Origin: Blattamonas nauphoetae | Lineage: Eukaryota > Preaxostyla > Oxymonadida | Assembly: GCA_033064195.1 (NCBI GenBank) | Contig: JARBJD010000402.1 | Location: 1 to 59,512, forward strand | Direction: 5' to 3' | DNA length: 59,512 bases | Shown: piece after piece, positions 42,048-53,063 of the stretch | Layout: every line of letters starts with the position of its first letter | How positions within the stretch are numbered: position 1 is the stretch's first letter | Program-made: the position numbers and the translations under genes | The notes under the pieces: model-generated | What the model was told of the DNA's origin: nothing | The model's database searches: none | What the model saw: only the letters and a program-made list of their open reading frames with translations

Positions 42048-44010
42048 TCACATTTCGACGAGAACACGACGCTGGAGTATTGGGACAATGCGAAGGACTT
42101 CGCCTTTAATCTGTGTCGTCCAGAAGCGATTGATGTATTCTCCAAACATCTCCAACAGCCCTGTCGACACGATCATTCTCGTCAGTTTCTTCTTTTCTGC
42201 TGAACTCACTCCTCCAATCACTATGAGCAACAACGTCCACACAGAAATGAAAATCGACTCGATTGTCCTCCACTTATCGTCGAACGTCCCAAGCAGCGAG
42301 CGCAGAATCCGAGCCAGCGACATCAGAACCTCATCAGTGAACAGCACCGAGTGATGATAGAAACGAAGCGAGGGACTTCAGGCAAAGCGGCTGATGCTGC
42401 GAGTGGTGGATGTGATGATGGGGAAGAGAGGGCTGAGCAGCGACGGGATCTTCAATTTGGACAGCTCGTTCAGTTCGCGCTCTCCAACTTCATTCCCACA
42501 AACCACATCGTCCACCACCTCCCCAACACCACAATCCAATTCACACTTTCCACCAATTTAGTTCTGTGCCGTCGCATGTGGAGATAATCTACGAAGTGGT
42601 CAAGTCCAACAACGAGAGAATCGCAAAGTCGCATACCTCCTCTCTTCCGATGCCACATCTGCCAGCACACATCCATCGACGGCGACAACAGACGCACCGA
42701 CAACAGCAAAGGCAGAGCCGTGCCCAGAATCGCTGGTTCGAAGGTTTTCGGTGAATTTTGTGAATCAGAATCAACACAATCGCAGTCGTCGACACTTCCA
42801 CACTCAGACTCAGCGGGAACGCCCGCCCCTCAGCCCCTACCAACCCTTCTCCACTCCGCCCTGTCTCCACCCACGGCGACAGAAGGAAGTGCCGGATCTT
42901 CGGCCCGATCTGGCGAGGCTCGTGCTCAGGTGCGAATGTGGGCACCAGATTTGCGAGAGGGTGTGGGATGAACGACGACAGCGTCAGATGAAGCAGCTGC
43001 ATCAGAGCGTCCAGCTTCACCAGCGACAGATGAACAAACCAGCAGAGTGTTTGGAGAAGCATCCCAAACTCAATCCGAACAATCGTAGCTCCTCCTTCCG
43101 AAAGAACAACATTCGTCTGGAACAGCCTGTCACAATCCAATCGACAAGCAGTGCGGCTGCGTGCGGGGGCTTCGGAAGTTAGCGAGGAAGGGCGGGTGTG
43201 GCGAGTGGGGGCGACAGAGCGGTCAGCTTCGAAGAACGTGCGCAGTGAAGTCACCAGCTGATTCGCCAGCAAAATGAACTCCGTGCAGATCGAGTCGGTG
43301 TGCAGCAGTTTCGACAGCTCCGACTGTTTGTCTCCGTCCAACGCCAACACAAAGTGAAACAGCTCCAACGCACACATCGCACGCAGGCCTTCCTCCACAA
43401 CCCACTCCTCCACCAACTCCGAAAGAGGCTGCGAAACATGAAGCGACGCGTCTTGCTCGATCGACGAAGCGAAACTGCTCAGTGCCGTCTGCAGTTCAGA
43501 CCAGAACAGCAGAAAGTTCATCTGCAACAGCGTTTCCGAGGACGTCGCCAGAACCCCATGCACAACACCTAGCAGTGGCGTGCAGATGGCTCAGCGAGTG
43601 CAGAGCAGGGAATACCAGCGACGGCATGTTCGGCGAGAAGAAAGCGAGCAACGAGTGGAAGAATGACAGCATCGATCGGAAAGAGGACAGAAACGGCAGA
43701 ACCAGCTCGTCAAACAGCGACACCACGTTCGGCGGTGGAGAAGGGACAGCAGACCAAACGACAACAGCAGAGGCAATCCAAAGTTCCCAAATTCCTGTTT
43801 TTCTGTGCCATCCACCGACGGACCGCGGAGAGCGGCCAGAACAGCGTCCAATGCAGTTTCAAGAGACGCGCAGAGGCGACAGCTTTTCGATAATTGCTCC
43901 GGCAACATGCGTGCTTCCGAAAACAACGGCGAGGGCACATAAGCACTCCAGGCGTCGAAGAACACATATTCATCTTTAATCCATTTCACTGTATTGGTTC
44001 CATGAACCAT
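42048..44010 (-). CDS. large helical hypothetical protein (several frame changes)
   Basis: A minus-strand reading starts MVHGTNTVKWIKDEYVFFD at 44010. It continues through FDELVLPFLSSFRSMLSFF (43726-43500), a long open frame at 43563-42589 (FLLFWSELQTALSSF, LVEEWVVEEGLRAMCALELF, LRTFFEAD, LLQTLCWFVHLSLVK) and a last block at 42347-42048 (FTDEVLMSLARILRSLLGTF). All blocks are strongly helical with Leu-rich periodicity, like an alpha-solenoid. At least three frame changes separate them. They may be short introns, sequencing errors or decay. The protein is lineage-specific as far as I can tell, and the function is unknown. Confidence 0.4.
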
Positions 44011-44490
44011 GTTTTACTGAAACTGTGCACATAGTTCCAGAATACGTTGTCTTTTGCATCATTGAAACGGATTGATTTGAAATGACTAAGTAGATGAACA
44101 ATCATGAACAACATTTATTGAAAACTCTTTCATTCGTGACAACGATATATTTCACAGGCAGCAAAATCGAAAAAAAACGATTCAATCAGAGAAGATAGAC
44201 AAAAACGCACGATTATGGTTTGATCACACAACGTTCATTGACAGAACGACTTTGGAGGTCAGAACGTCTGGAATCTCCATTTAGAAATGCAATCAATCTG
44301 AATGTGTGAAGGATAAAAGGATATTTGAAAATCGAAATGTCGCTCGAACTTTTTCCATTGCGATCGATGATCTCAAAAATATTGTCCCAGATGTCGAAGA
44401 GACCCTTCCAACGGCAACAGAACTTGAGTGAGGACTGCTTCGCGAACACCTTGTTGTTTGGGAGGACGAGACATTTGGTGAGTTCAGAAG
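44011..44490. other. no supported gene
   Basis: AT-rich spacer, then a weak minus-strand frame (44213-44629) that may be the tail of the LRR remnant. Confidence 0.35.
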
Positions 44491-45616
44491 TCATCGGGTG
44501 TTGAGAGCGAGGCAGAGTGATCGAGTGCTCATGAAGTGAGTGGTGACATCTGCAACACCGACGAACGAGAGTGGGAGTGGGTGAAGAAAGTGACAGAACG
44601 GTGAAGTGTTGTCCCTCTTCAACCAACACTTTTGCTTGTGTGTTCCTGTTTCACAGCCACAGCAGACACATCTCAAAACATGCAAAAGCGGGAGTTACGT
44701 CGTCGGCGGAGGGAGAGCAACTGCGACGAGTGCAGCAAACTGTTCGTGTCAACAAGAAAATGAGGAAGTGACATCAATTTGTTGAACGACACATCCACCG
44801 AGATCCGCTTCGTGCTCCCGAACCAGGCAATTTTGGCAGAAGAGTCAGCTAGTTCAACCATAAGTCCACGCGACATACGTTCGGCAGCGATCCGAAGAAA
44901 TGATGCCGAAGCTCCGAATCCCGTTCCCAGAAAGGGAGAGTGTGAGAAACATCCGAGATTGTGACATAAGCGGAGGCACAGAGGTCAGCATGTGCGACAC
45001 AAGGAACTGGCGCTTCACAAGAAAGAGAACGGCACGGAGATCCGTCGCTGTTCCTGAATTTTCAGAAATCATCGGATTGTTCAGAGAGAGAACGAAGCCA
45101 AGAGACATTTCACAATTGGGGACATCGCAGGATCAGTTGGAAGCGAAGTCAATTTGTGGGGGAGAGGATCAAGTGGAAGAATGTCTGGAGACGAAACAGC
45201 TCGCTTGGAACTGCCTCGATCCGCTTGAATCTTAAACTAACTGGGATAAGCGATGGGAGGAGAGAGTTTGACGGCACGATAATCGCCAACGAGATGAACG
45301 AATTGTCCAACCAATGCAAGTTTTGAAGCGTGAACAACAAATCAGGTGGATGGGTCAGCTGTTTTGAAGTGAGTGATGTGAGGAGATGGGTGGAGTTTGC
45401 GCTGATTGGTCGAGACGTTGGAGAGAGGGGGAGGGAGAAGAGGATCAAACGCATCAGATCAGCTCGTCGTTCCTTCCTCGTCCACTGCACTATTCGTGGT
45501 TGTTGTCGCTTCGAATTCCTTCTCGTGGAAAGAGGTCTGAAGAGCGGATCGTTTAGTCGAACTCGATGGCAGCGATTTTTGCTGTTCCAAGATTGGACAG
45601 GGCTGGCTGACATCAT
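44491..45616 (-). pseudogene. leucine-rich-repeat protein remnant, copy 1
   Basis: Minus-strand pieces carry LRR-type spacing: LTHPPDLLFTLQNLHWLD and SELFRLQTFFHLIL (45616-45149), LTLSLSGNGIRSFG (45108-44854), and VDVSFNKLMSLPHFLVD (44876-44673). Frames change between pieces. A parallel copy with the same motifs in the same order is at 49683-50871. LRR domains bind proteins. Which gene these belonged to is uncertain, but they lie downstream of SPFLNW copy 2 in the same orientation. Confidence 0.5.
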
Positions 45617-46240
45617 CCCTGCGATGGTGAAGGACTCGGGATGTCGTAGATGGAGGAACCGAAAGCGAATTTGTGCCTTTGTCGTTCAGCGTCCTCAGAG
45701 CAGAATTATGTGCTGTATTCAGACAGTGTTGGGTCACCAACCAAAAAAGATGACATTGGGTTGGGAGGCGGGCAGATCAGTGCGAGATCTCTTGTGGTCC
45801 TGATTTCAGGTTGCGCAAATCTTGCCATCTAGATTCACACCTGCATCATCAAATTCAACAGAGCGTTTGTGCATCAACATGAAAACAGGAGTGTCTGGTG
45901 AGTGCACACAACAATACAGATCGTCCGAATTGTGCATCACACATGATTAGGCAAGACGAATGTTGGAGTGGAGGAGCAGGCATCGTCAGCTTGCCATTGG
46001 ACTCATGAAGAACAAGAAGAGCAGTCAGATTGAATGTTCGTGCTGTGGTGTGATTACCTCTCGATTTTCTTTATTTCCCGAGGAATTGGCGGCGAAGGAG
46101 AGTGTGGCGACCATCGAGCGAGACTGGCGAGAGAGAATCCCAATCGTTCCTGCAAAAGAAACCATGAGGCGATGCCAGAGCCGACAACGATCACACACAA
46201 ACAGTGGTAGTTGTCCAAAAGAAGCCTGAAACAGTTCGAA
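45617..46240 (-). repeat. conserved 3' flank of SPFLNW copy 2
   Basis: About 285 bp (45949-46233) match 51214-51508 at about 97% by eye, apart from a 6-bp length difference. The frame after the stop codon of the SPFLNW gene stays open for about 75-80 codons (FVCDRCRLWHRLMVSFAGT) in both copies, so it may be a conserved untranslated region or former coding sequence. A more diverged copy follows gene 4 (52860-53060). Confidence 0.7.
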
Positions 46241-46267
46241 ATATGTGTTGGTCCTGGTCTGCTTCAT

Positions 46268-47338
46268 TCAACAGTATGAAAGGTTCATGCCCAGCAAGTT
46301 GCTCAAGTTGATCGAATCGACAGCAATCCATCTTCCATGGTATCCGTTTTTGTCATTTTGCAGCTTTGCCTCCATCGCATCTTCGATGCCCTCCATTCTC
46401 AACGTTCGATGGACTGTCTTCCCCATCTGTTGTACTTCTTCCCTTTGTTTGTTCCATTCCTGCTGATTATGGTTCATGTCATGCAGAACATAATCATTTG
46501 CTTCTTCATTTTCGAAGAATGTGAGACAACTTGGGATTGTGACAAATGCAGGCATATGAAGAATGAAATCCATTGTCGGTTGATAATACGGACATATTTT
46601 GAGGAGTCGGGTGAGGAGATCCACAAAATTCTTTGACTGCTTTCCATCGATGATCGAAAATCGGTTGACGCACAAATGACATATATATGTCTCCGAAGGC
46701 GTCAGAACTTTCTTTAAGACCGTCTCATGAACAGCTTGTTGTTCGTTCTCATCGCTAATTCTGAGTTTTTCGAGACTAAACGGAGTTGCGAGCCAGAAAG
46801 AACGGGTGATGATTAAAATGAGGTTGATGTGGATATCGACTGCTTCAGTGAATGAAAGAGACTGTAGATCGAGAGTGACGACGAGTTGAGGGATCAGACC
46901 AGCTTTGATAAGGGCAAGGAGGATGTTAGGTGAACTCCTCCAAATCAGAGTGTTGAGCATTTGCATCGCGGCATTTGTGATGACATGACTGGGTGAAGAA
47001 ATGAGCACAATTATGGACTGTACGAAGTCTGGAGAAGAGTTACCAGTATTTCGTGCAAGGCTGAAGAGAAAATCATCTGTTGATGCTGCATTTGGTGGAT
47101 GCACTGATTCCAGAAGTTTGACTGCTCTCGCTTCCACCGAGGCATCAAGTGCAGGCTGCAACTGCAAAGTGGCAACGAGAGATCGAAAGAGAACGGCTCT
47201 TTCCATAGAAGATTCACTTGTGTCACCTTCCCAATTCAGGAACGGAGAACAGTCTGGATAATATGATAGGTATTATGAAGACAAACCAGAGTGAACATGC
47301 TTTGAAGATGTGTCTGTTTTCTTAATAATCTCGGTCAT
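46268..47338 (-). CDS. SPFLNW-family protein, copy 2
   Basis: Exon 1 (47287-47338, 52 nt) encodes MTEIIKKTDTSSKHVHS. A 33-nt GT-AG intron (47254-47286) contains an in-frame TAA, so it must be spliced. Exon 2 (46268-47253) starts by completing Asp and reads CSPFLNW, giving 345 residues ending at TGA. Features shared with copies 3 and 4 are VLFRSLVATL after the motif, LALIKAGLIPQLV, a block CHLCVNRFSIIDGKQSKNF, YYQPTMDFILHMP, SCLTFFEN and a C-terminal RTLRMEGIEDAMEAKLQND...LGMNL. It is strongly helical and resembles an armadillo/HEAT-like solenoid, with no membrane segment. Function unknown, lineage-specific. The downstream flank is almost identical to that of copy 3. Confidence 0.8.
47254..47286 (-). 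other. 33-nt intron of SPFLNW copy 2
   Basis: GTTTGT donor and TTATCCAG acceptor. It contains an in-frame TAA. Confidence 0.7.
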
Positions 47339-48349
47339 TGTGTCTCAATTGGGGAAACAACAATTTTTATGGGTCAGAACGATGTGATACAGAAAGAAAT
47401 TAAGATGAAGATGGTGTCCACATGGAATAGAAAAATCAAGCAACAAAGGTTTAGTCAATTGGGAAATGAAGAGACAACGAGTGAACGAGAAAAACGAAAG
47501 AAGGCATCAACTCGTCGAAGAACAGAGTGTGGACAAATCACAAAGCATGAATGCAGGTGAAGAAGTTCAGGCGTCATGATTCGCAGGCCTTCATTGTCCC
47601 TGGTCCTTTTCTCACGTTCGGATTTGCTGATTCATGCCCAATCTCATCGCGCACTTCGAGTCATTGCACCGTCCATCCCTCGGCCGCTCCCTTCTCCGCC
47701 AGCACGCCCAAAAGCACTCGGTGTTCCGGCATTCCTGGCCAGACTTCGGTTGGGCGTGTTTGTTTGGTAAACCGAATCATCAAATCGAATCCGACTCTTT
47801 TTCAACGCTTCTCGGTCACAACAATGCACACTCGAAGGGACGTTGCGAGTCTTCCTCCCACTCTCCACATTCCAGACGCCATTTCGTGGAGGTCACACCC
47901 AAATCAAAACCAAACCCATCCACCCCCTTTCTCCAATCTGGTATTCTCATTCACAACAACTCTTCAGCCGAGATCAGCATGTCTGACAATTGTGGGATGT
48001 CTGAGTCAATCACGAAGAGACGAGAGGGCTGGCTGAACTCCGACAGCCAAAGGGTTGGCTCAGTCGTGAGTTCCCTCGTTCTTGTTTCGGTCCCCTTTCC
48101 TTCAGCTTCTCTCAATCCTTTCCTTGTGTGTCCCTGTCCACTTCGCTTTCACTTTCCCAATCCAACTCCGCCTGTTCTCCATCCACCTTGAATCCAAACT
48201 TTCTCCAACAGACAAGTCCAATCACCCTTCATGTCGGTCTGCTTTCGCTGCAACAGACAATCACAAGCATGCACGATCCACAGAACGGCAATGGTGCAGT
48301 TTGTGTCGAGCAGAGTCAATCCGTGTCAACTGCCTGATCTCACAAGCAC
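47339..48349. other. no supported gene
   Basis: Ser/Pro-rich frames are open on the plus strand (47551-48191), in two phases, without a domain I recognise. The reading around SGILIHNNSSAEISMSD is beta-helix-like, so a decayed surface-protein fragment is possible. Confidence 0.3.
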
Positions 48350-48488
48350 TCACAACATCACTCGCTGCCTGTTCGATCATGCCTCACTTGCGATCCGAAT
48401 GTTTGATTCTTCGCGATGTCCGATCCTCCATCCACACAAAAGGAGAGGAAGGCAAAGGGGAAGCGAGCAACACAGGCAGAGATGGAGG

Positions 48489-48857
48489 CTAGTGGAGGAG
48501 GACACCAACGCTTCCTCGCGTGGAGTGAGGAAGCTGGTGTTGGAGTGCTGATGTCGGCTGAGTGGATTGCGGAGGAGGGTGCGATGGACGAAGAGCGAGT
48601 GATGCAGTTGGCACGAGCAGGCGTGTCAACATCCCTTCTTTCAAACCCGCACGTTCAGCAAGGAGTTGCTTCGGGTGGACGATGACGACGACGATGAGAG
48701 CGACGAGCAGCCACGCAACCAGTGCGTCATGGAGAGCTGGGGAGAATGTGTGGTGAGGGACAATTTGGGGACAAATCAGGAATGGGGAGAGAATCAATTC
48801 AGAATTAGAATGGCGGATGTGCGCATGAGTTCGCTTCGAATGAATGCCTAGCAGCAC
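48489..48857 (-). pseudogene. membrane-anchor remnant of a beta-helix protein, copy b
   Basis: A hydrophobic helix VAWLLVALIVVVIVHPKQ in a Ser/Pro-rich context, parallel to 15420-16203. No complete gene. Confidence 0.4.
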
Positions 48858-48869
48858 GAGCTACTCCGA

Positions 48870-49165
48870 GTGTGGTGAGGGAGAGTCAGAGGGGAGTGGG
48901 AGGGTGTGGGTGGTGAGGGAGAGGTTGATGGGAGTGGGAGGGTGTGGGTGGTGAGGGAGAGGCAGAGGGGAGTGGGAGGGTGTGGGTGGTGAGGGAGAGG
49001 CAGAGGGGAGTGGGAGAGTGTGGGTGGTGAGGGAGAGGTTGAGGGGAGTGGGAGGGTGTGGGTGGTGAGGGAGAGTCAGAGGGGAGTGGGAGGGTGTGGG
49101 TGGTGAGGGAGAGGCAGAGGGGAGTGGGAGGGTGTGGGTGGTGAGGGAGAGGCAGAGCGTAATGG
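48870..49165. repeat. 38-bp minisatellite, about 7.5 copies
   Basis: GGGAGTGGGAGGGTGTGGGT recurs every 38 bp. Copies differ by small changes (GGTTGATGG, GGCAGAGG and GTCAGAGG variants). Confidence 0.9.
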
Positions 49166-49682
49166 GAGGGTGTGGGTGCTGACAGAGCAGGGATCGAGAC
49201 CGACCATGAATCGGCAGTAGTCGGTGTGTCTCGAGGTTGTCAAAGAGAATGTCTTGGAAGCTACTGCAGATGGTCGAGGGCGATGAGGAGAATGCATTCA
49301 AACGGAGTTCGGGCGTGAAGGGAGTGACCTCGCTTGATGGATGTCGATGGAGTGGGTGTGTGTGTTCCCACACCAATCCACGGTCAATCGTTAGATGGAA
49401 GATACACACACAAATCAAAATCCATAATCCAACGAAGAACAAGGAAGATCAGGGTGTGTGTCGAGCGTGGTGGAGAGTGTTCGAGTCAGTCCCACATCAG
49501 CTCGATAATCCTTCATCATTCGTCAATCACTCTTCAAATCAAAACACAAGAGAGCGAGAGTGTTGGGTTGAAATCGGGAGAAACAAGGAAGATGGATGGG
49601 AGATGGTTGAGTGTGGAGAGCGAAGGGTGTAGTTGTGTTCGAGTCTTCGCGGGCTCGTGTCTGTATCTCTTCTGGTTTTAAA

Positions 49683-50871
49683 CTGTATCCTCCGAAGGGA
49701 CCCACACGTCGAGACAAACGTCAGTGATTTGCACAGTCAATCCGTCTCGTTCCAGTATCTGCACAAGCTTCTCCCTTTGTCCATAGTTTGCATTCAGATG
49801 CTGCAGTGCTTCGAGTCACTCGACATGGAGAGTGGTTGGAAATGGCACATTCGACAGGATGCTCTCCATCCTACTCCCCGCTTCACTCACATGCTGCCTG
49901 TTCAATGACACATTTAGATGCCCAAACTGCAACTGGAGAGGCCTGTTTCGAGATGGTTATCGTGTGTGGAGGGCATGTTCCGAAGAAGCGTTGGCGGAGA
50001 GAGAGCAACAGCAACGAGTGCAGCAATGCGTTAGTGTCAACCAGAAAGCGAGGCAGCAACGTCAAATTGGTCAACCACACGTCCACCGACATCCACCTCG
50101 TGCTCCCCCAACCAGTCAATTTTGGCAGATGCGTCAGCTCGTTCAACGACAAGTCCACGCGACTCAAGTTCGGCAGCGAGTGGTAGAAATGACGCGGAAG
50201 CTCCGAGATCCCGTTCCCAGCAAGAGAGAGTTGGTGGAATTCCTAAAATAGCGAAATAAGCGGATGCACAGTGGGCAGCAGGTGCGACGCAAGCAGCAAG
50301 CGCTTCAGAAGAAAGCGAACGGCACGAAGATCCATGGCTGTTCCTGATTTTTCAGATACCAACGGATTTCTCAGAGAAACAACGAATCCAAGAGTCAATC
50401 CACAAGTCGGGACATCGTCGGAGCAGTTGGGAGAGGATCAAGTGGAAGGAAGTGGGGAGACGTAACTGCTCGCTTGGAACCGCCTCGATCTTCTTCGAGA
50501 CAGAATGAATTGGGACGAGCGGCGGGAGGAGAGAGCGACGGAGGGATGATCGCGAACGAGGTGAACGAAGGATCCAACAGATGCAAGTTTTGAAGCGTGA
50601 ACAATGAATCAGGGTGATGGGTCAGCATTTTGGAAGCAAGTGATGTGAGGAGACTGGTGGAGTATGCGCTGATTGGTCGAGCCGATGGAGAGAGGGGGAG
50701 GGAGAGGAAGATCAAACGCATCGCATCAGCCGATTGTTCCTTCCTCATCCACTGCACGGCCTGCCGTTGTTGTTGATGCGAAGCCCGCCCACGTGGAAAG
50801 AGGTCTGAAGAGCGGATCCTTTCGTCGACCTCGATGGCTGTCATTTCTGCTGTTCCAAGATTCGACAGCAT
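49683..50871 (-). pseudogene. leucine-rich-repeat protein remnant, copy 2
   Basis: LTHHPDSLFTLQNLHLLDPSF (split across positions near 50600) and SRVDLSLNELTHLPKLTGWG (50167-50100) show LRR spacing. Order and orientation match 44491-45616. Nucleotide similarity to that copy is about 85% in the better parts. Several frame changes. Confidence 0.5.
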
Positions 50872-51512
50872 CCCTTCACATTGTCAATGTGATGTTCAAA
50901 TGCCCTGGACGTCACAGATGGAGGAACCAAAAGCGAATCTCTGCCATTGGATTTCAGCGTTCTGAGAACAGAATTATGTGCTGTATTCAGACACAGTTGT
51001 GTTCACCAGTCAAACAGGACGACATTGTGCTGGTGGGCGGGCAGATCAGTGCGAGATCTCTGGTGGTCCTGATTTCAGGTTGCGCAAATCTTGTCATCTT
51101 GAGTCACTCCTACAGCATCAAATTCAACAGAGCGTTTGTGCATCAACATGAAAACAGCAGGGTCTGGAGAGTGCACACAACAATGAAGATCGTCCTAATT
51201 GTGCATCACACATGATTAGGCAATACGAATGATGGAGTGGAGGAGCAGGCATCGTCAGCTTGCCATTGGACTCATGAAGAACAAGAAGAGCAGTCAGATG
51301 GAATGTTCGTGCTGTGGTGTGATTACTACTCGATTTTCTTTATTTCTCGAGGAATTGGCGGCGAAGGAGAAGGAGAGTGTGGCGACCATCGAGCGAGACT
51401 GGCGAGAGAGAATCCCAATCGTTCCTGCAAAAGAAACCATGAGGCGATGCCAGAGCCGACAACGATCACACACAAACAGTGGTAGTTGTCCAAAAGAAGG
51501 CAGAAACATGTC
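50872..51512 (-). repeat. conserved 3' flank of SPFLNW copy 3
   Basis: Partner of 45617-46240. The block 51214-51508 is nearly identical to it. Confidence 0.7.
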
Positions 51513-51539
51513 GAGACGATCGCTGGTTCTTGTCTGTTT

Positions 51540-52613
51540 CTACCAGGGTTTTGGTACGTTCATGCCCAGCAAGTTGTTCAAGTTCATCGTTGTAAAAACA
51601 ATATCTCTTCCATCGTATTCGTTCTGGTCGTTTTGTAGCTTTTGTTCAACCACACCTTCGATGCCCTCCATTCTCAACATTCGATGCACTGTCTTCCACA
51701 TCTGTCGCACCTTTCCGCTTTGATCGTTCCATTCCAGCTGGGCATCGATCATTTCCCACAGAAAATACCAGATTAAGCTATCATTTTCGATGAAAGAGAG
51801 ATAACTCGGGATCGTGAGAACGACAGGCAGATGAAGAATAAAATCCATTGTCGGTTGATAACACGGAGATATTCGGATGAGTTGGGCCAGGAGTTCCATG
51901 AAATACTTTGATTGGTTCCAATCGATGATCGAAAAGCGGTTCACGCACAAATGCGAAATATACTTCTCCGAAGGGATCAGAACTTGTGTTGAAACCGTCT
52001 CATGAACAGCTTGTTGTTCATCTCGATCTTGAATTTTGAGTTCTGTGAGACCAAACGGAGTTACGAGCCAGAGAGAATTGTGGATAATGATTGAGAGAGA
52101 GACATGGATATTGACTGCTTCCACAAATGAAAGAGTCAATGGCTTGAGAGATGCGATGAGTTGAGGGATCAGATCAGCTTTGACGAGGGCAAGTCGGACT
52201 TTTCTTGAACAGAAGCTGATTAGAGATTTGAGTATCTTCATCATTGTGGTGGTGATTGCTCGATTGGGTGTGGAAATGAGAACTACCATGGATTGTGCAA
52301 AGTTGGTCAAAGATTCATCAGGTGTCTGCCCAAGGCTGTTGATAAAACGTTCGGAATCAGAATGAAGCTGTGAATGGATATATTTGATATATTTCATGGC
52401 TTTAGCTTCTAAAGAGACATCAAGTGCAGACAGGAACTTTACAGTGGCAACGAGAGAGTGAAAGATTACTGCTTGCTCATCTTCAGATTCTGGTTTTTTC
52501 TCATCCCAATTCAGGAATGGACAGCAGTCTGGAAAAGATGAAAAGTTGAGGAAAGAGATACCAGGGCAAGTAGAACCAGATGATGTGTTAATCGTTCTGT
52601 CAAATGTAGTCAT
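51540..52613 (-). CDS. SPFLNW-family protein, copy 3
   Basis: Start at ATG 52613, chosen because it gives the same 52-nt first exon as copies 2 and 4 (MTTFDRTINTSSGSTCP). A 33-nt GT-AG intron at 52529-52561 follows, and exon 2 (51540-52528) begins CCPFLNW. About 346 residues, ending at TAG. Conserved blocks include VIFHSLVATVK, LALVKADLIPQLIASL, CVNRFSIIDWNQSKYF, YQPTMDFILHLP and HRMLRMEGIEGVVEQKLQND. The unspliced frame is also open, so an intron-retaining form would differ by 11 residues. Helical solenoid-like, function unknown. Confidence 0.8.
   Translation of the reverse strand: MTTFDRTINTSSGSTCPGISFLNFSSFPDCCPFLNWDEKKPESEDEQAVIFHSLVATVKFLSALDVSLEAKAMKYIKYIHSQLHSDSERFINSLGQTPDESLTNFAQSMVVLISTPNRAITTTMMKILKSLISFCSRKVRLALVKADLIPQLIASLKPLTLSFVEAVNIHVSLSIIIHNSLWLVTPFGLTELKIQDRDEQQAVHETVSTQVLIPSEKYISHLCVNRFSIIDWNQSKYFMELLAQLIRISPCYQPTMDFILHLPVVLTIPSYLSFIENDSLIWYFLWEMIDAQLEWNDQSGKVRQMWKTVHRMLRMEGIEGVVEQKLQNDQNEYDGRDIVFTTMNLNNLLGMNVPKPW
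52529..52561 (-). other. 33-nt intron of SPFLNW copy 3
   Basis: GTATCT donor, pyrimidine-rich body and TTTTCCAG acceptor. Same position and length as in copy 2. Confidence 0.7.
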
Positions 52614-53063
52614 TCCTTCTGATTCGGAGTTCAATCGCTCGTTATGGGTCAAAAATCAATCTTGTGCAATAAAGAGAGTGAGATGAATGACCCATCACAA
52701 ATGAACAAAAAAGTCAGCCGACAAAGATTGAGATCATCCATGAATGAAGAGAAAGACAGTTAACGACCAAAACGAAGGTTGTGATCATTTCGACGAATAA
52801 CAGAATTGTCATGTCCCCCACCAATCGTCACCATCCATCCAGCGATCGACGCATTGTCTTTCATAAAGGAGCAGTGCGAGTGTGGCGGCGATGGCGAAGT
52901 AAAGTGTGGCGACTATCGAGCGAGATAGGCGAGAGATAATCCCAATCGGTCAGGCAAACCAAACCTTGCTGTGACGCCAGAGCCCACAACGACCACACAC
53001 AAACTGTGGTTGTCCAAAAGAAGTCAGAAACAGTTCGAAAAATTCGCTGGTTCAGATCTGTTT
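52614..53063. other. spacer between SPFLNW copies 4 and 3
   Basis: The right part (52860-53060) is a diverged copy of the conserved 3' flank. The left part (about 52640-52760) resembles the 5' flank of copy 4 (54140-54280). Confidence 0.5.

Larger units (their letters stand above)
48350..49640. repeat. segmental duplication copy b (partner 15500-16560)
   Basis: Same order of blocks as copy a, but with a 38-bp unit expanded to about eight copies where copy a has one. Confidence 0.7.
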
